From Allofrancisella frigidaquae (GTDB lineage: Bacteria; Pseudomonadota; Gammaproteobacteria; Francisellales; Francisellaceae): 64,000 nucleotides of DNA. Location: contig NZ_CP038017.1 in assembly GCF_012222825.1 (NCBI RefSeq), positions 1,426,001-1,490,000 of the forward strand, in the 5' to 3' direction. Shown here in pieces: positions 49,078 to 59,810 of the stretch. How positions within the stretch are numbered: the stretch's first letter is position 1; each line of letters starts with the position of its first letter. The notes under the pieces were generated by a model that was given only the letters and a program-made list of their open reading frames with translations, did not search any database and was not told the origin of the DNA. The position numbers and the translations under genes are program-made.

Positions 49078-49191
49078 TTAACCTTGTCTTTGCTTGTGCC
49101 TAGGATCAGTACATATAACGCGAACAACTCTATTACGTTTTATAACCTTACAATTCCTACACATTTTTTTAACTGAAGCTCTAACTTTCAT
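49078..49191 (-). CDS. rpmJ: 50S ribosomal protein L36 (zinc-binding form)
   Basis: A 37-residue protein beginning [20 protein letters not shown]. Cysteines 11, 14 and 27 with His 32 ([12 protein letters not shown]) form the zinc site, so this is the C+ form. It lies between secY and rpsM, the usual gammaproteobacterial position. Confidence 0.97.
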
Positions 49192-49212
49192 TATATTTCT
49201 CCAAAAATTTCT

Positions 49213-50541
49213 CTACTTTCTCTTACTGCTGAGATTTGCTTTTTTTAATAAAGAATCATACTGAGTTGACATCATATGTGATCTCACTTGAGCCATGAAA
49301 TCCATCATAACCACTACCACAATTAGCAACGAAGTACCACCAAATGTAAATGACAATCCCTGTGCAAAAAATTTAACTACAAATATAGGCAATAAACATA
49401 TTGCTGTAATATACAACGATCCTACCAAAGTTAGCCTTGTCATGACTGCATCTATATATTTAGCAGTTTGCTCACCAGGTCTAACACCAGAAATGTAAGC
49501 TCCTGACTTTTTCAGGTTATCAGCTGTTTCTTTCGGATTGAATACTAAAGAAGTATAAAAGAAACAGAAAAATATAATAGTTACTGCAAATACTATAGTG
49601 TAAACTATACTACCGGGCTGAAGTATTTCTGAAACATCAGCCAACCAACCTAATGAACTATAGTTAGATAACCAACCAAATAATACACCTGGTACCATAA
49701 GTATCGAAGATGCAAATATCGCTGGAATCACCCCTGCCATATTAAGTTTTAATGGTAAATGGCTAGTTTGAGCAGCATACATTTTTCTACCTTGCTGTCT
49801 TTTAGCGTAATTTACAGTTATTTTTCTTTGAGCACTTTCCATAAACACTACAAAAGCAATCACTAGTAGTAGTAAAATAAGTAGTACCCAAACTGATAAA
49901 TAAGTTATACTAGAACCTGGCGCATTTGCTTGTGAAATAGTATTTAAAATTTCAGCGGGAAGGTTAGCTACAATACCAGAGAAAATTAATAATGAAATAC
50001 CATTACCAACTCCTCTTTCTGTAATTTGCTCACCTAGCCACATCAAAAACATACTACCTGTAGTCACCGAAACGATAGTTGTCAAATAAAACAAAACTGT
50101 ATTATTTGTTGTTACTAAACCCTCTTGGTGTAACACAAAAGCAACTATACCTAAAGATTGCACCAACGCTAAAGCAAGAGTTAAATATCTAGTATATTGA
50201 GTTATTTTTTTCTGGCCAGATTCACCTTCTTTTTTTAACTCTATAAACTTAGGATAAACTGCTGACAACATTTGAAAAATTATAGATGCTGAGATATAAG
50301 GCATTACACCTAGAGCAAATATACTCATCTGAGTAAGAGCGCCGCCAGAAAACATATTAAACATACTCATCAAACCACTAGTTGATGAGCGTTGATTAGA
50401 AATAATATCTACCAATTTTGCTGGATCTATGTTCGGAATAGGAATATAAACTCCTAACCTAAACACAATAATAGCCATCACAACAAAGATCAAACGAGAT
50501 TTTAATTCACCTGTACCTGAAGCACTATTAAACTTTGACAT
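49213..50541 (-). CDS. secY: Preprotein translocase subunit SecY
   Basis: A 442-residue channel protein with ten membrane helices, the core of the SecYEG translocon. [40 protein letters not shown] (plug and helix 2 region) and the cytoplasmic loop [15 protein letters not shown] are standard. It follows rplO by 11 bases in the spc operon. Confidence 0.98.
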   Translation of the reverse strand: MSKFNSASGTGELKSRLIFVVMAIIVFRLGVYIPIPNIDPAKLVDIISNQRSSTSGLMSMFNMFSGGALTQMSIFALGVMPYISASIIFQMLSAVYPKFIELKKEGESGQKKITQYTRYLTLALALVQSLGIVAFVLHQEGLVTTNNTVLFYLTTIVSVTTGSMFLMWLGEQITERGVGNGISLLIFSGIVANLPAEILNTISQANAPGSSITYLSVWVLLILLLLVIAFVVFMESAQRKITVNYAKRQQGRKMYAAQTSHLPLKLNMAGVIPAIFASSILMVPGVLFGWLSNYSSLGWLADVSEILQPGSIVYTIVFAVTIIFFCFFYTSLVFNPKETADNLKKSGAYISGVRPGEQTAKYIDAVMTRLTLVGSLYITAICLLPIFVVKFFAQGLSFTFGGTSLLIVVVVMMDFMAQVRSHMMSTQYDSLLKKANLSSKRK

Positions 50542-50552
50542 ATTTTTGTTTC

Positions 50553-50984
50553 TTACTCTACTTTACCGCCAGCTTTTTCGATAGCTTCTTTCGCACCTTT
50601 AGTGCAAGCCACTCCTTTTAGATTAATAGCTTTTTGAATCTCTCCACTGGCTATAACCTTAGCTGTTTTTATATCTTTTCTAACAAGACCAAAGTCTTTC
50701 AGGACATCCAAAGTAATCTCATCTACTGCAATATTATTTAATTCATGCAATCTGATTTCAGCAATATATCTCTTAGTTGGAGAAGTAAAACCAAACTTTG
50801 GTAGTCTTCTTTGCAAAGGCATTTGTCCGCCTTCAAAACCTACTTTATGATAGCCACCTGAACGCGCTTTTTGTCCTTTATGACCTTTACCAGAAGTTTT
50901 CCCCAGTCCACTTCCAATACCACGACCTAGTCTCTTAGGAGCACTTTTTGAGCCAACAGCAGGAGCAATTGTATTTAATTTCAT
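50553..50984 (-). CDS. rplO: 50S ribosomal protein L15
   Basis: A 143-residue L15, a late-assembly 50S protein. The glycine/arginine-rich N-terminus ([20 protein letters not shown]) threads into 23S rRNA and [18 protein letters not shown] follows. Spc operon order rpmD-rplO-secY is conserved. Confidence 0.98.
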   Translation of the reverse strand: MKLNTIAPAVGSKSAPKRLGRGIGSGLGKTSGKGHKGQKARSGGYHKVGFEGGQMPLQRRLPKFGFTSPTKRYIAEIRLHELNNIAVDEITLDVLKDFGLVRKDIKTAKVIASGEIQKAINLKGVACTKGAKEAIEKAGGKVE

Positions 50985-50990
50985 CTTATA

Positions 50991-51176
50991 CTACCCCTCT
51001 ACTTTAACCATATAATATATTTTATTAGCCATACCTCTATTCTCAACAGTGTCAAGAACTTCTACTGTATGGCGTATCTTTCTTAACCCCAAACCTCTAG
51101 CGCATGCTATATGGTTTTGCTTACGGCCAATAAGACTTTTTACTAAAGTAACCTTGAATGTTTTAGCTTGAGTCAT
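50991..51176 (-). CDS. rpmD: 50S ribosomal protein L30
   Basis: A 61-residue L30, the normal bacterial length. [27 protein letters not shown] is the conserved core. Six bases separate it from rpsE upstream and rplO downstream. Confidence 0.97.
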   Translation of the reverse strand: MTQAKTFKVTLVKSLIGRKQNHIACARGLGLRKIRHTVEVLDTVENRGMANKIYYMVKVEG

Positions 51177-51182
51177 TTTAAA

Positions 51183-51683
51183 TTACTCCTGAATCTCTTC
51201 AACAGAAAGGCCTCTTTTCTCAGCGATCTCTTCTGGTGATTTAATTTTTGCCAAACCAGCGATAGTAGCTCTAACAACGTTTGCTGGATTAGTTGAACCA
51301 TAAGTCTTTGCTAAAACGTTATGCACACCTACTGCTTCAAAAACTGCACGCATAGCACCACCAGCAATAATACCTGTACCTGCTGAAGCAGGTTGCATAA
51401 ACACCTTAGATGCTCCATGATTCGACATCACTGGATACCATAACGTATCATTATTTAAATTGACTGATACCATGTTTCTTTTAGCGCTTTCCATAGCTTT
51501 TTGGATAGCTATAGGCACTTCTCTTGATTTACCTCTACCTATTCCAATCTTGCCTTTGCCATCACCCACAACTGTCAAGGCAGCAAAGCTCATAATTCTA
51601 CCACCTTTTACTGTCTTAGAGTGCCTTTTAACACTAACCAACTTTTCAATCAGTTCTTCATTTTTTTTCACTTCATTAGACAT
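51183..51683 (-). CDS. rpsE: 30S ribosomal protein S5
   Basis: A 166-residue S5 important for decoding accuracy. [29 protein letters not shown] is the double-stranded RNA-binding-like start; the spectinomycin loop is the KGGRIMSF region and shows no known resistance change that I can see. Between rplR and rpmD in the spc operon. Confidence 0.98.
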   Translation of the reverse strand: MSNEVKKNEELIEKLVSVKRHSKTVKGGRIMSFAALTVVGDGKGKIGIGRGKSREVPIAIQKAMESAKRNMVSVNLNNDTLWYPVMSNHGASKVFMQPASAGTGIIAGGAMRAVFEAVGVHNVLAKTYGSTNPANVVRATIAGLAKIKSPEEIAEKRGLSVEEIQE

Positions 51684-51710
51684 AATGAATAATCATCCAT
51701 ATTTTATTTA

Positions 51711-52064
51711 TTAAAACTGTAGACCATGTTCTCTAGCAGCATCTGCTAAAGCCTTAACACGTCCATGATATTTATATCCTGATCTATCAAAAGCAACTTT
51801 TTCTATACCTTTTTCTTTACATCTATTAGCGATCTCTTCACCAATAATTACAGCAGATGCAACATTTCCAGTATATTTACATTTTGCTTTTATATCTTTT
51901 TCTACAGTAGATGCAGCAGCTAACACGGTAGAACCATCACTAGAAATAACCTGAGCGTAAATGTGCTTAGGTGTTCTAAAAACACAAAGCCTAGTATGCC
52001 CTAATTCTCTTAGCTTGATTCTAGTACGCTTACTACGATTCAAACGAGCAGTTTTCTTATCCAT
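51711..52064 (-). CDS. rplR: 50S ribosomal protein L18
   Basis: A 117-residue 5S rRNA-binding protein. [31 protein letters not shown] and the C-terminal [26 protein letters not shown] are conserved. Twenty bases after rplF. Confidence 0.98.
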   Translation of the reverse strand: MDKKTARLNRSKRTRIKLRELGHTRLCVFRTPKHIYAQVISSDGSTVLAAASTVEKDIKAKCKYTGNVASAVIIGEEIANRCKEKGIEKVAFDRSGYKYHGRVKALADAAREHGLQF

Positions 52065-52084
52065 AATAATATTATCCTTTACTA

Positions 52085-52621
52085 CTACTTCTTCTTAGCT
52101 TCTTTCTTAACTACAAATTCGCCTTCATAGCGGACACCTTTGCCTTTATAAGGCTCAGGCTTCCTATAATCTCTAATTTCAGCAGCTACTTTACCCAAAA
52201 GTTCTTTATCAGCACCTTTTAAAATTATCTCTGTAGGAGCTGGAGTTTCCGCTATTATCCCCTCAGGCAGCTGATAAACAACTGGATGTGAAAAACCTAA
52301 AGTTAGATTTAATTCACTACCTTGAGCCTTAGCACGGTAACCAACACCTATAATTTTCAACTTTCTTTCAAATCCTTTTGTTACACCTTCAACCATATTA
52401 CTTAATATAGCTCTAGCTGTACCAGATTGAGCAATAGCGTTTTTGCTACTACTTGAAGGTTTGATATTAGCAACGTTGTCAGCGATATCAAAATTCACAT
52501 CAGTAGAGAATTTTTTTGTCAAAGTTGCTTTAGCGCTTTTAACCTGCACCTCATTACCAGCAGCCACACTTATGGTAACTCCACTTGGTATAATGACAGG
52601 TTTTTTACCTATTCTTGACAT
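52085..52621 (-). CDS. rplF: 50S ribosomal protein L6
   Basis: A 178-residue L6 with two duplicated domains near the sarcin-ricin loop. [16 protein letters not shown] starts it and [16 protein letters not shown] is the C-terminal signature. Spc operon position between rpsH and rplR. Confidence 0.98.
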   Translation of the reverse strand: MSRIGKKPVIIPSGVTISVAAGNEVQVKSAKATLTKKFSTDVNFDIADNVANIKPSSSSKNAIAQSGTARAILSNMVEGVTKGFERKLKIIGVGYRAKAQGSELNLTLGFSHPVVYQLPEGIIAETPAPTEIILKGADKELLGKVAAEIRDYRKPEPYKGKGVRYEGEFVVKKEAKKK

Positions 52622-52639
52622 TATTATATTCCTCCAACA

Positions 52640-53038
52640 TTAAGCCACGTAGCCAATAATTTCACCACCAATACCAAGGGCTCTAGCCTCTCTATCACTC
52701 ACCAAACCTTTTGAAGTAGAAACGATAGCAACACCAAAACCACCATACACTTTAGGTAACTCTGCATGTGACTTATATATTCTTAAGCTTGGCCTAGAAA
52801 CTCTCTTGATCATCTCAATCACAGGGGTACCAGCATGATATTTAAGCTCAATATTTATAGAAGGATGACCCTTTGCTGTTGTTGCTTTTGAACATTGTGC
52901 AACATAACCTTCTTTTACCAAAAAGTTTGCTATTTCCATTTTCATTTTTGAAAAAGGAATAGAAACGGTTTCTTTATGTGCCGAAAGACCATTTCTAATT
53001 CTTGTAAACATATCCGCTATAGGATCTTGCATACTCAT
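52640..53038 (-). CDS. rpsH: 30S ribosomal protein S8
   Basis: A 132-residue primary 16S-binding protein; in E. coli it represses the spc operon by binding near the rplX-rplE junction. [15 protein letters not shown] and the C-terminal [20 protein letters not shown] are diagnostic. Confidence 0.98.
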   Translation of the reverse strand: MSMQDPIADMFTRIRNGLSAHKETVSIPFSKMKMEIANFLVKEGYVAQCSKATTAKGHPSINIELKYHAGTPVIEMIKRVSRPSLRIYKSHAELPKVYGGFGVAIVSTSKGLVSDREARALGIGGEIIGYVA

Positions 53039-53053
53039 AATCTAAATTCCTTA

Positions 53054-53359
53054 TTACCAACTAGCTTTTTTCAGACCAGGAACATCACCTGCCATTGCAT
53101 ACTCTCTTAGTTTATTACGGCATAAACCAAATTTTCTATAAACAGCGTGAGGTCTACCTGTAACCTTACATCTTCTTTGAACCCTAGAAGCTGAAGAATT
53201 TACTGGTAATTTTTGCAGCTTAATTTGAGCTTCCCATTTTTGCTCTTCAGTAGAGTTTATATCGAGAACAATAGCTTTAAGCTCAGCTCTTTTTTGAGCA
53301 TATTTAGCTACTAACTTTTCTCTCTTTAACTCTCTCTGAATCATAGATTTTTTTGCCAT
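53054..53359 (-). CDS. rpsN: 30S ribosomal protein S14 (zinc-free form)
   Basis: A 101-residue S14, the long form without the CxxC zinc motif. The C-terminal [27 protein letters not shown] is conserved. Between rplE and rpsH. Confidence 0.98.
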   Translation of the reverse strand: MAKKSMIQRELKREKLVAKYAQKRAELKAIVLDINSTEEQKWEAQIKLQKLPVNSSASRVQRRCKVTGRPHAVYRKFGLCRNKLREYAMAGDVPGLKKASW

Positions 53360-53376
53360 TTAAAACCTCAATTTAA

Positions 53377-53916
53377 TTATGATTTAAAAGGAAAACCAAA
53401 AGCTCTTAGCAAAGCTCTTCCTTGGTCATCATTTTTAGCAGTAGTCGTTATTGAAATATCTAAACCTCTAATGATATCAATTTTATCGTAATCAATTTCT
53501 GGGAAAGAGATTTGTTCTCTCATACCCAAACTATAATTACCTCTACCATCAAAAGACTTAGGACTTAACCCCCTAAAATCTCTAATTCTAGGGACAGCAA
53601 TTGTTATAAGCCTATCTAAGAACTCATACATACGCTCGCCTCGTAACGTAACTTTACAGCCTATTGGCCAACCATCACGTATTTTAAAACCAGCGATAGA
53701 TTTTTTAGACTTAGTAACAACTGGCTTTTGCCCAGCTATTGCTGTCAAATCGTTTAGAGCAAAAGTCATAATCTTTTTATCTTTTGCTGCATCACCAACA
53801 CCCATATTAAGAGTAATTTTCTCAATACGAGGCACTTCCATTATATTATCCAATTTAAGCTCATTTTTTAACTTAGCAACAAGCTCTTTTTGATAATGAT
53901 CTTTTAATCTTGCCAT
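53377..53916 (-). CDS. rplE: 50S ribosomal protein L5
   Basis: A 179-residue 5S rRNA and P-site tRNA-contacting protein. [36 protein letters not shown] and the C-terminal [21 protein letters not shown] are diagnostic. Eleven bases after rplX. Confidence 0.98.
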   Translation of the reverse strand: MARLKDHYQKELVAKLKNELKLDNIMEVPRIEKITLNMGVGDAAKDKKIMTFALNDLTAIAGQKPVVTKSKKSIAGFKIRDGWPIGCKVTLRGERMYEFLDRLITIAVPRIRDFRGLSPKSFDGRGNYSLGMREQISFPEIDYDKIDIIRGLDISITTTAKNDDQGRALLRAFGFPFKS

Positions 53917-53927
53917 AAAACTTATTC

Positions 53928-54245
53928 CTATAAGTCTACAAGCTCGCCATTAGACTTAAAGTAGCGAACCTTTTTCTCATCAACAAATTTATAACCCACT
54001 CTATCAGCTTTCTGTGTAGCTGGGTTAAAAATAGCAACATTCGACGCATCTATAGGAAGCTCTTTTTCAACAACTCCACCTTCGATACCTCTATTTGGAT
54101 TTGGCTTAACGTGCTTTTTAACAACATTTACGCCTTCTACCAAAACCAAAGAACCACCTTTAGCGAATGATTTAACTACGCCTCTGCGACCCTTGTCTTT
54201 CCCGGCAATGACTATTATGTCATCACCTTTTTTTAATCTATTCAT
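53928..54245 (-). CDS. rplX: 50S ribosomal protein L24
   Basis: A 105-residue assembly-initiating 50S protein with the KOW motif near its start ([18 protein letters not shown]). [13 protein letters not shown] follows. Twenty-one bases after rplN. Confidence 0.97.
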   Translation of the reverse strand: MNRLKKGDDIIVIAGKDKGRRGVVKSFAKGGSLVLVEGVNVVKKHVKPNPNRGIEGGVVEKELPIDASNVAIFNPATQKADRVGYKFVDEKKVRYFKSNGELVDL

Positions 54246-54266
54246 TACCTACACCTCAATAAATAA

Positions 54267-54635
54267 TTATAGTACTTCTGGTGCTAAAGATACAATCTTC
54301 ATAAACTTTTCAGAACGAAGTTCCCTTGTAACTGGGCCAAAGATACGCGTGCCAATTGGCTGACCATTAGCATTTAATAGTACAGCTGCATTATTATCAA
54401 AACGAATCAAAGAACCATCTTTTCTGCGTACACCTTTAGCAGTCCTAACAACCACAGCGTTATACACATTTCCTTTTTTAGCCTTACCTTTTGGAGAAGC
54501 TTCTTTCACCGTAACCTTGATAACATCACCTATAGATGCATACCTACGATGAGAGCCTCCCAACACCTTTATACACTCAACTCTCTTAGCGCCACTATTA
54601 TCAGCAACTTGGAGCTCTGTCTGCATTTGAATCAT
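54267..54635 (-). CDS. rplN: 50S ribosomal protein L14
   Basis: A 122-residue L14, first gene of the spc section. [27 protein letters not shown] and [13 protein letters not shown] are conserved. It is preceded by a 92-base gap with a promoter-like sequence. Confidence 0.98.
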   Translation of the reverse strand: MIQMQTELQVADNSGAKRVECIKVLGGSHRRYASIGDVIKVTVKEASPKGKAKKGNVYNAVVVRTAKGVRRKDGSLIRFDNNAAVLLNANGQPIGTRIFGPVTRELRSEKFMKIVSLAPEVL

Positions 54636-54667
54636 ACAAATAACCCTTATTTATTATTATATAAAGA

Positions 54668-54686
54668 CTGCAGTGACTTTTTGCAG
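54668..54686 (-). promoter_or_regulatory. Short leader hairpin before rplN
   Basis: CTGCA (54668-54672) and TGCAG (54682-54686) form a 5-bp stem with a 9-base loop, just downstream of the candidate rplN promoter and before TCTTTATAT. It could be a leader element or a weak terminator of the S10 section. Confidence 0.3.
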
Positions 54687-54693
54687 CCCAATA

Positions 54694-54722
54694 AATATAT
54701 CAATAAACAAAAATAAAATCAA
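54694..54722 (-). promoter_or_regulatory. Candidate spc promoter upstream of rplN
   Basis: On the minus strand TTGATT (54722-54717), 17 bases, then TATATT (54699-54694), with TATTGGG as the likely start region. This is where E. coli has its spc promoter, between rpsQ and rplN. Confidence 0.6.
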
Positions 54723-54727
54723 ATTTA

Positions 54728-54979
54728 TTATTTTTCTCTACGAATAATATCTACTAAACACCATCTCTTAGTTTTTGAATAAGGCCTAGTTTCCTTAAAC
54801 CTAATAACATCACCTTTTTTACATTCATTTTTTTCATCATGAATATAATATTTAGTAGTTTTTTTCACAAACTTACCAAGCACAGGGAATTTAACATATC
54901 TTTCAGCTTTTACAACTACTGTTTTATCCATACCATCGCTAGAGACTTTACCCTCTAGTAGTCTAACCTTATCACTCAT
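54728..54979 (-). CDS. rpsQ: 30S ribosomal protein S17
   Basis: An 83-residue OB-fold protein binding 16S rRNA early in assembly. [21 protein letters not shown] and [18 protein letters not shown] are conserved. Last gene of the S10 section. Confidence 0.98.
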   Translation of the reverse strand: MSDKVRLLEGKVSSDGMDKTVVVKAERYVKFPVLGKFVKKTTKYYIHDEKNECKKGDVIRFKETRPYSKTKRWCLVDIIRREK

Positions 54980-54990
54980 CTTATAGACAC

Positions 54991-55191
54991 CTATCTACTC
55001 TTTTCTGATATTATTGTATTTATACGAGCAATATCTTTTTTTGCACTTTTAAATAAGTGATTTTTCTTTAATTGCCCTGTACCCTTTTGCATACGAAGCG
55101 AGAATAACTGTTGTAACAACTCGATTTTAGCTTCTTGCAACTGGTCAATACTTTTACCTCTATAATCTTTTAAAGTATCTTTTCTCTTCAT
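54991..55191 (-). CDS. rpmC: 50S ribosomal protein L29
   Basis: A 66-residue two-helix protein by the peptide exit tunnel, where trigger factor and SRP dock. [21 protein letters not shown] is the conserved segment. Its start overlaps the rplP stop by one base. Confidence 0.97.
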   Translation of the reverse strand: MKRKDTLKDYRGKSIDQLQEAKIELLQQLFSLRMQKGTGQLKKNHLFKSAKKDIARINTIISEKSR

Positions 55192-55604
55192 TACATCACC
55201 TGCTTTTCAACAAAAGTTGTCGACACTGGCAACTTAGCAGCCGCTCTTTCAAAAGCTTCACGAGCCAACTCTTCTTTAACACCAGTAATCTCATATAGCA
55301 CACGTCCTGGTTGAATTTGAGCAACCCAATACTCAACTGAACCTTTACCTTTACCCATACGAACTTCCAAAGGCTTTTGTGTAATAGGCTTATCTGGAAA
55401 AATTCTTATCCAAACCTTACCACCACGCTTGATATGACGATTGATTGCTCTTCGTCCCGCCTCTATTTGTCTAGCAGTAATTCTACCTCTAGATGTTGCC
55501 TGAAGACCAAACTCACCAAAGCTTACTTTATTGCCTTTATGAGCCAAGCCTCTATTACGCATCTTTTGCTGTTTACGAAACTTTGTACGCTTAGGCTGTA
55601 GCAT
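55191..55604 (-). CDS. rplP: 50S ribosomal protein L16
   Basis: A 137-residue L16 that organises the A-site region. [30 protein letters not shown] and [23 protein letters not shown] are diagnostic. One-base overlaps with rpsC and rpmC suggest translational coupling. Confidence 0.98.
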   Translation of the reverse strand: MLQPKRTKFRKQQKMRNRGLAHKGNKVSFGEFGLQATSRGRITARQIEAGRRAINRHIKRGGKVWIRIFPDKPITQKPLEVRMGKGKGSVEYWVAQIQPGRVLYEITGVKEELAREAFERAAAKLPVSTTFVEKQVM

Positions 55605-56275
55605 TATCTAGCTCCTTTTTTATTATTTTTCTTCTCAGCCAATTGACCCGGAAGAATTTCTCCTTTATAAATCCAAGCTTTAACACCAATAACACCATAA
55701 GTTGTTAAAGCTTCAGCTGTAGCATAATCAACATCTGCTCTAAAAGTCTGTAGCGGAACCCTACCATCTCTAGCCCATTCAGAACGAGCTATTTCAGCAC
55801 CACCTAAACGGCCACTTACCATAATTTTGATTCCTTTAGCTCCTGACTTCATAGCAGCTTGCATAGCTTTTTTCATAGCTCTTCTGAACATCACTCTTTT
55901 TTCTAATTGTTGAGCAACACTTTCAGCCACTAATTTAGCCTCTAATTCTGGCTTACGAATCTCTTCTATGTTAATTTGTACAGGAATACCCATTAACTTA
56001 TGCACTTCTGCACGTAATTTTTCAACATCCTCGCCTTTTTTACCAATCACAATCCCAGGTCTTGCTGTATGAATTGTGATTTTAGCATTTTGAGCAGGTC
56101 TCTCTATTTGGATTTTACTTACTGCTGCAGACGCCAGCTTCTTATGTAAAAACTCTCTTACCTTAATGTCTTCATTAAGCTTTGTAGCGTAACTAGAGGA
56201 GTCTGCATACCAAGTTGAACGCCAGTCTCTTATATAACCCAAACGAATTCCATTAGGATTTACTTTTTGACCCAT
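55604..56275 (-). CDS. rpsC: 30S ribosomal protein S3
   Basis: A 223-residue S3 at the mRNA entry site. It has an N-terminal KH domain with the [15 protein letters not shown] loop (about 50-70) and the C-terminal [13 protein letters not shown] motif. [13 protein letters not shown] is the standard start. Confidence 0.98.
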   Translation of the reverse strand: MGQKVNPNGIRLGYIRDWRSTWYADSSSYATKLNEDIKVREFLHKKLASAAVSKIQIERPAQNAKITIHTARPGIVIGKKGEDVEKLRAEVHKLMGIPVQINIEEIRKPELEAKLVAESVAQQLEKRVMFRRAMKKAMQAAMKSGAKGIKIMVSGRLGGAEIARSEWARDGRVPLQTFRADVDYATAEALTTYGVIGVKAWIYKGEILPGQLAEKKNNKKGAR

Positions 56276-56289
56276 TATTACTACACCTC

Positions 56290-56625
56290 TTAATTTTTCT
56301 CAGCAACTTTCACAGTAATATGTGAAGTTCTTTTTAAAATACGATTACCCCTACCTTTAGCTCTTGCTTCAAAACGCTTCATAGTAGGACCTTCATCTAC
56401 AAATACAGTTGAGACATATAAAGAGTCAATATCCATACCGTCATTATGCTCAGCATTAGCGATTGCAGAGTTTAAAACTTCTTTTATTAAAACCGCTGCT
56501 TTTTTATTACTAAAAGACAAAATATTAAGAGCTCTTTCTACTGGCAATCCTCTAACTTGATCAGCAACCAATCTGCATTTTTGAGCCGAGATTCTTGCAA
56601 ATTTTAATTTAGCTTGTACTTCCAT
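56290..56625 (-). CDS. rplV: 50S ribosomal protein L22
   Basis: A 111-residue L22 whose beta-hairpin lines the exit tunnel. [24 protein letters not shown] and the hairpin [22 protein letters not shown] are present; hairpin changes give macrolide resistance in other bacteria, none evident here. Confidence 0.98.
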   Translation of the reverse strand: MEVQAKLKFARISAQKCRLVADQVRGLPVERALNILSFSNKKAAVLIKEVLNSAIANAEHNDGMDIDSLYVSTVFVDEGPTMKRFEARAKGRGNRILKRTSHITVKVAEKN

Positions 56626-56639
56626 GTATATAACCCCAA

Positions 56640-56918
56640 CTATTTCTTCTTAGCTTTTTTATCAGCCGCATGGCCACGATAGTTACGAGTTATAGCAAAC
56701 TCTCCTAACTTATGACCCACCATTTCTTCTGTCATAAGAATTGGCACATGTTGCTGACCGTTATGTACAGCCATGGTTAAACCTATCATATCTGGCACGA
56801 TCATTGATCTTCTTGACCAAGTTTTGATCGGCTTTTTAGAATTACTTTCTTGCGCTTCAAAAACCTTTTTTAGCAGATGATGATCTACAAAAGGTCCTTT
56901 TTTTAACGAACGAGGCAC
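56640..56918 (-). CDS. rpsS: 30S ribosomal protein S19
   Basis: A 92-residue S19 of the 30S head. [19 protein letters not shown] and [22 protein letters not shown] are diagnostic. Between rplB and rplV. Confidence 0.98.
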   Translation of the reverse strand: MPRSLKKGPFVDHHLLKKVFEAQESNSKKPIKTWSRRSMIVPDMIGLTMAVHNGQQHVPILMTEEMVGHKLGEFAITRNYRGHAADKKAKKK

Positions 56919-56932
56919 ACCCTTCTCCCTAA

Positions 56933-57757
56933 TTACTTACGTTTTTGAACAATTAATTTATTAGAGCGCTTATTTTTACGCGTCTTATAACCTTTTGTAG
57001 GTACGCCCCAAGGTGTAACAGGATGTCTACCACCTGAAGTACGACCCTCTCCACCACCATGTGGATGATCTACCGGGTTCATAGCCACACCTCTAACAGT
57101 AGGCCTAATCCCTCTCCAACGCTTAGCACCAGCCTTACCTAGAGATTTTAGGTTATGTTCAGAGTTAGATACAACACCAATAACAGCTCTACAATCTAAA
57201 AGCACCCTTCTCATCTCACCTGATCTTAAACGAATAATTGCATATGCATTATCCTTACCAACAAGCTGAGCGAAAGTCCCTGCGCTTCTAATCATCTGAG
57301 CACCTTTCTTAGGCTTCATTTCTAGATTATGAATTACTGTACCTAAAGGGATATTTCTAAGTGGCATGCAATTGCCAACAGCCACATCAACTTTCTCACC
57401 AGAAATTATTGACATGTCTTTACTTAGACCCTTAGGTGCAATCACATATCTTCTCTCACCATCAGCATATAAAACTAAAGCAATATTTGCACTACGGTTA
57501 GGATCGTATTCAATCCTTTCAACCTTAGCTACAATATCATCTTTATTTCTTTTAAAGTCAACTATACGATAGTGCTGCTTATGACCACCGCCTTGATGAC
57601 GTACTGTTATTCTACCAGTGTTATTTCTACCAGCATTTTTTTTCTTTACTTCTACCAAACCTTTGAATGGCTTACCTGTATGTAATTCTGTATTTTTTAC
57701 GCTCACTACGTGACGACGGCCAGGTGAAGTAGGTTTAGCTTTTTTTATTTCAATCAT
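56933..57757 (-). CDS. rplB: 50S ribosomal protein L2
   Basis: A 274-residue L2 needed for subunit association and peptidyl transfer. The conserved His lies in [22 protein letters not shown] near residue 230. [17 protein letters not shown] is the start. Between rplW and rpsS. Confidence 0.98.
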   Translation of the reverse strand: MIEIKKAKPTSPGRRHVVSVKNTELHTGKPFKGLVEVKKKNAGRNNTGRITVRHQGGGHKQHYRIVDFKRNKDDIVAKVERIEYDPNRSANIALVLYADGERRYVIAPKGLSKDMSIISGEKVDVAVGNCMPLRNIPLGTVIHNLEMKPKKGAQMIRSAGTFAQLVGKDNAYAIIRLRSGEMRRVLLDCRAVIGVVSNSEHNLKSLGKAGAKRWRGIRPTVRGVAMNPVDHPHGGGEGRTSGGRHPVTPWGVPTKGYKTRKNKRSNKLIVQKRK

Positions 57758-57778
57758 GACTTACAAACCTTCTTAAAA

Positions 57779-58078
57779 TTACTCTGCACCAACAAAATTG
57801 ATATCATGCCCTTCAGCAAGCTTCACATAAGCTTTCTTCCAAGCTTTTGTTTTACCCTCAATACGGCCAAATTTTCGTGCTTTACCCTTCACATTAAGGA
57901 TATTAACTGATTCAACCTTAACTTCAAATAGCTGCTCAATTGCATCTTTAACATCATACTTGTTAGCGAACCTAGCAACCTCAAACACAACTGTAGAATT
58001 AGCATCTGATAAACCATAAGTTTTGTCAGAAACATGAGGTCTTACAACAGTTTTTAATATTTTTTCTTGAGAACTCAT
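57779..58078 (-). CDS. rplW: 50S ribosomal protein L23
   Basis: A 99-residue L23 at the exit tunnel, the docking point for trigger factor. [18 protein letters not shown] and the [19 protein letters not shown] segment are conserved. Start overlaps the rplD stop by four bases (ATGA). Confidence 0.98.
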   Translation of the reverse strand: MSSQEKILKTVVRPHVSDKTYGLSDANSTVVFEVARFANKYDVKDAIEQLFEVKVESVNILNVKGKARKFGRIEGKTKAWKKAYVKLAEGHDINFVGAE

Positions 58079-58698
58079 ACTAATTTCTCCTCTATTTCTT
58101 TTATTGCCTTTTTAGTAACAACTACATTTTCAAAGCACACCAAAGAAACTGGGTTAATATCTACAGAATCACACACAGCCACATTCTTAAGGTTTCTTGA
58201 AGAAAGGTATAAGTTCTCATCAAACTCCTCAACGCCAACCACAAAAAGCACATCCTTAAGACCCAAAGTATCAACCATAGCTTTAAATTCTTTTGTTTTT
58301 GGAGTTTCTAACTTCATTTCTTCAACAACAATCATTCTACCTGATCTTAGCAACTCAGATAAGATTGATTTAACTGCTCCAGCATACATCTTACGATTAA
58401 CTTTTTGTTTATAACTTTTAGGTTTAGCGGCAAATGTAACTCCACCCTTTCTAAAGATAGGAGAGCGGATGGTCCCAGCTCTAGCCCTACCTGTACCTTT
58501 TTGTCTCCAAGGCTTTGCTCCACCACCAGAAACTTCTGATCTGGTTTTCTGAGCTTTTGTACCTTGACGAGCACCTGCCATATAGGCAACAACAACCTGG
58601 TGAATTAAAGACTCGTTATAGTCGATTGCAAAAACATTATCTGCAACATCAACGGAACTAGCCTCTTTACCAGTTAATGATTTAATATTTAAGTCCAC
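58075..58698 (-). CDS. rplD: 50S ribosomal protein L4
   Basis: A 207-residue L4, also the S10-operon regulator in E. coli. The tunnel loop is [23 protein letters not shown] near residue 57-79. Overlaps rplW by four bases. It follows rplC by 32 bases. Confidence 0.98.
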   Translation of the reverse strand: MDLNIKSLTGKEASSVDVADNVFAIDYNESLIHQVVVAYMAGARQGTKAQKTRSEVSGGGAKPWRQKGTGRARAGTIRSPIFRKGGVTFAAKPKSYKQKVNRKMYAGAVKSILSELLRSGRMIVVEEMKLETPKTKEFKAMVDTLGLKDVLFVVGVEEFDENLYLSSRNLKNVAVCDSVDINPVSLVCFENVVVTKKAIKEIEEKLV

Positions 58699-58730
58699 AA
58701 TAACTCTCCGGTATTTTAATATTTAATCTA

Positions 58731-59363
58731 CTAACTCTTTACTGCTGAAGAAACTATAACATCTCCACCAACCGCTCCTGGAATACCACCTTTTAAAAGA
58801 AGTAAACCATTTTCTGCATCTACTCTTACAACCTCAAGTGACTGGATAGTAACATTCTCATTACCCATATGCCCAGCCATTTTCTTGTTCTTAAAAACTC
58901 GGCCTGGAGTTTGGTTCTGACCAGTAGAACCATGCACCCTATGAGATAAAGAGTTACCGTGAGTAGCATCTTGTGTACTAAAATTATGGCGCTTTACAGC
59001 ACCTGCAAAACCTTTACCTTTAGATACACCTCTTACATCAACTTTTTGACCAGCCTCAAACACTGTAGCATCAAAAGATGAACCAACTTGGTATTTATCA
59101 TCACCCTCGATTGTAAATTCCCACAAACCTCTCCCTGGCTCTACACCAGCTTTAGCGTAGTGCCCAGACATAGGCTTATTTACATTAGAACGTTTTTTAA
59201 AGCCAGTAGTTACCTGAATAGCATTATAACCATCCTTCTCAACAGTTTTAACTTGCGTAACCATATTTGGCTCCACATGGATAACTGTTACAGGTATAGA
59301 AACACCATCTTCAGTAAAAATACGAGTCATACCACATTTGCGACCAACTAATCCTAAAGACAT
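58731..59363 (-). CDS. rplC: 50S ribosomal protein L3
   Basis: A 210-residue L3 reaching the peptidyl transferase centre. [13 protein letters not shown] starts it. [34 protein letters not shown] contains the Gln (in GQNQTPG) that PrmB, encoded at 962-1909, methylates in E. coli. It begins 112 bases after rpsJ; the gap holds a large hairpin. Confidence 0.98.
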   Translation of the reverse strand: MSLGLVGRKCGMTRIFTEDGVSIPVTVIHVEPNMVTQVKTVEKDGYNAIQVTTGFKKRSNVNKPMSGHYAKAGVEPGRGLWEFTIEGDDKYQVGSSFDATVFEAGQKVDVRGVSKGKGFAGAVKRHNFSTQDATHGNSLSHRVHGSTGQNQTPGRVFKNKKMAGHMGNENVTIQSLEVVRVDAENGLLLLKGGIPGAVGGDVIVSSAVKS

Positions 59364-59420
59364 TATTTAATCCTCTATTATTATTATATTAACTCCATGA
59401 TTGCGATTGACCACAGAGAC

Positions 59421-59479
59421 CTAATAGCTACTTTTTGGAATTTCTGAAATTATATTCAAAAAAGTAACGTATATATTAG
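59421..59479 (-). promoter_or_regulatory. Large two-tier hairpin between rpsJ and rplC
   Basis: On the minus strand CTAATA (59479-59474) pairs with TATTAG (59426-59421) and, inside it, TACTTTTTTGAAT (59466-59454) pairs with ATTCCAAAAAGTA (59441-59429) with one mismatch, around a 12-base loop. The outer stem begins inside the rpsJ stop codon. No T-run follows, so it is more likely a processing or regulatory structure than a terminator. Confidence 0.65.
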
Positions 59480-59793
59480 CTTAAACTGATCTGAACATCA
59501 ACACCTGATGCTAAATCTAATTTCATAAGAGCATCCACAGTCTTATCTGTAGGCTCTACGATATCAATCAATCTCTTATGAGTTCTTATCTCATACTGAT
59601 CTCTTGCTTTTTTATTTACGTGAGGAGAAATCAAAATTGTAAATCTTTCCTTACGAACTGGTAAAGGAATAGGTCCCTTAACTTGTGCCCCTGTTTTTTT
59701 AGCAGTATCAACTATTTCTTGCGTAGAAACATCAATAAGCTTATGATCAAAGGCTTTCAATCTAATTCTAATACGTTGATTATTTATAGCCAT
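59476..59793 (-). CDS. rpsJ: 30S ribosomal protein S10
   Basis: A 105-residue S10 (also NusE, a transcription antitermination factor). [25 protein letters not shown] and [35 protein letters not shown] are diagnostic. It lies only 17 bases after fusA, without tuf between them, so the str and S10 operons are joined. Confidence 0.98.
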   Translation of the reverse strand: MAINNQRIRIRLKAFDHKLIDVSTQEIVDTAKKTGAQVKGPIPLPVRKERFTILISPHVNKKARDQYEIRTHKRLIDIVEPTDKTVDALMKLDLASGVDVQISLS

Positions 59794-59810
59794 TTTTTAT
59801 TTCCTTTTAA

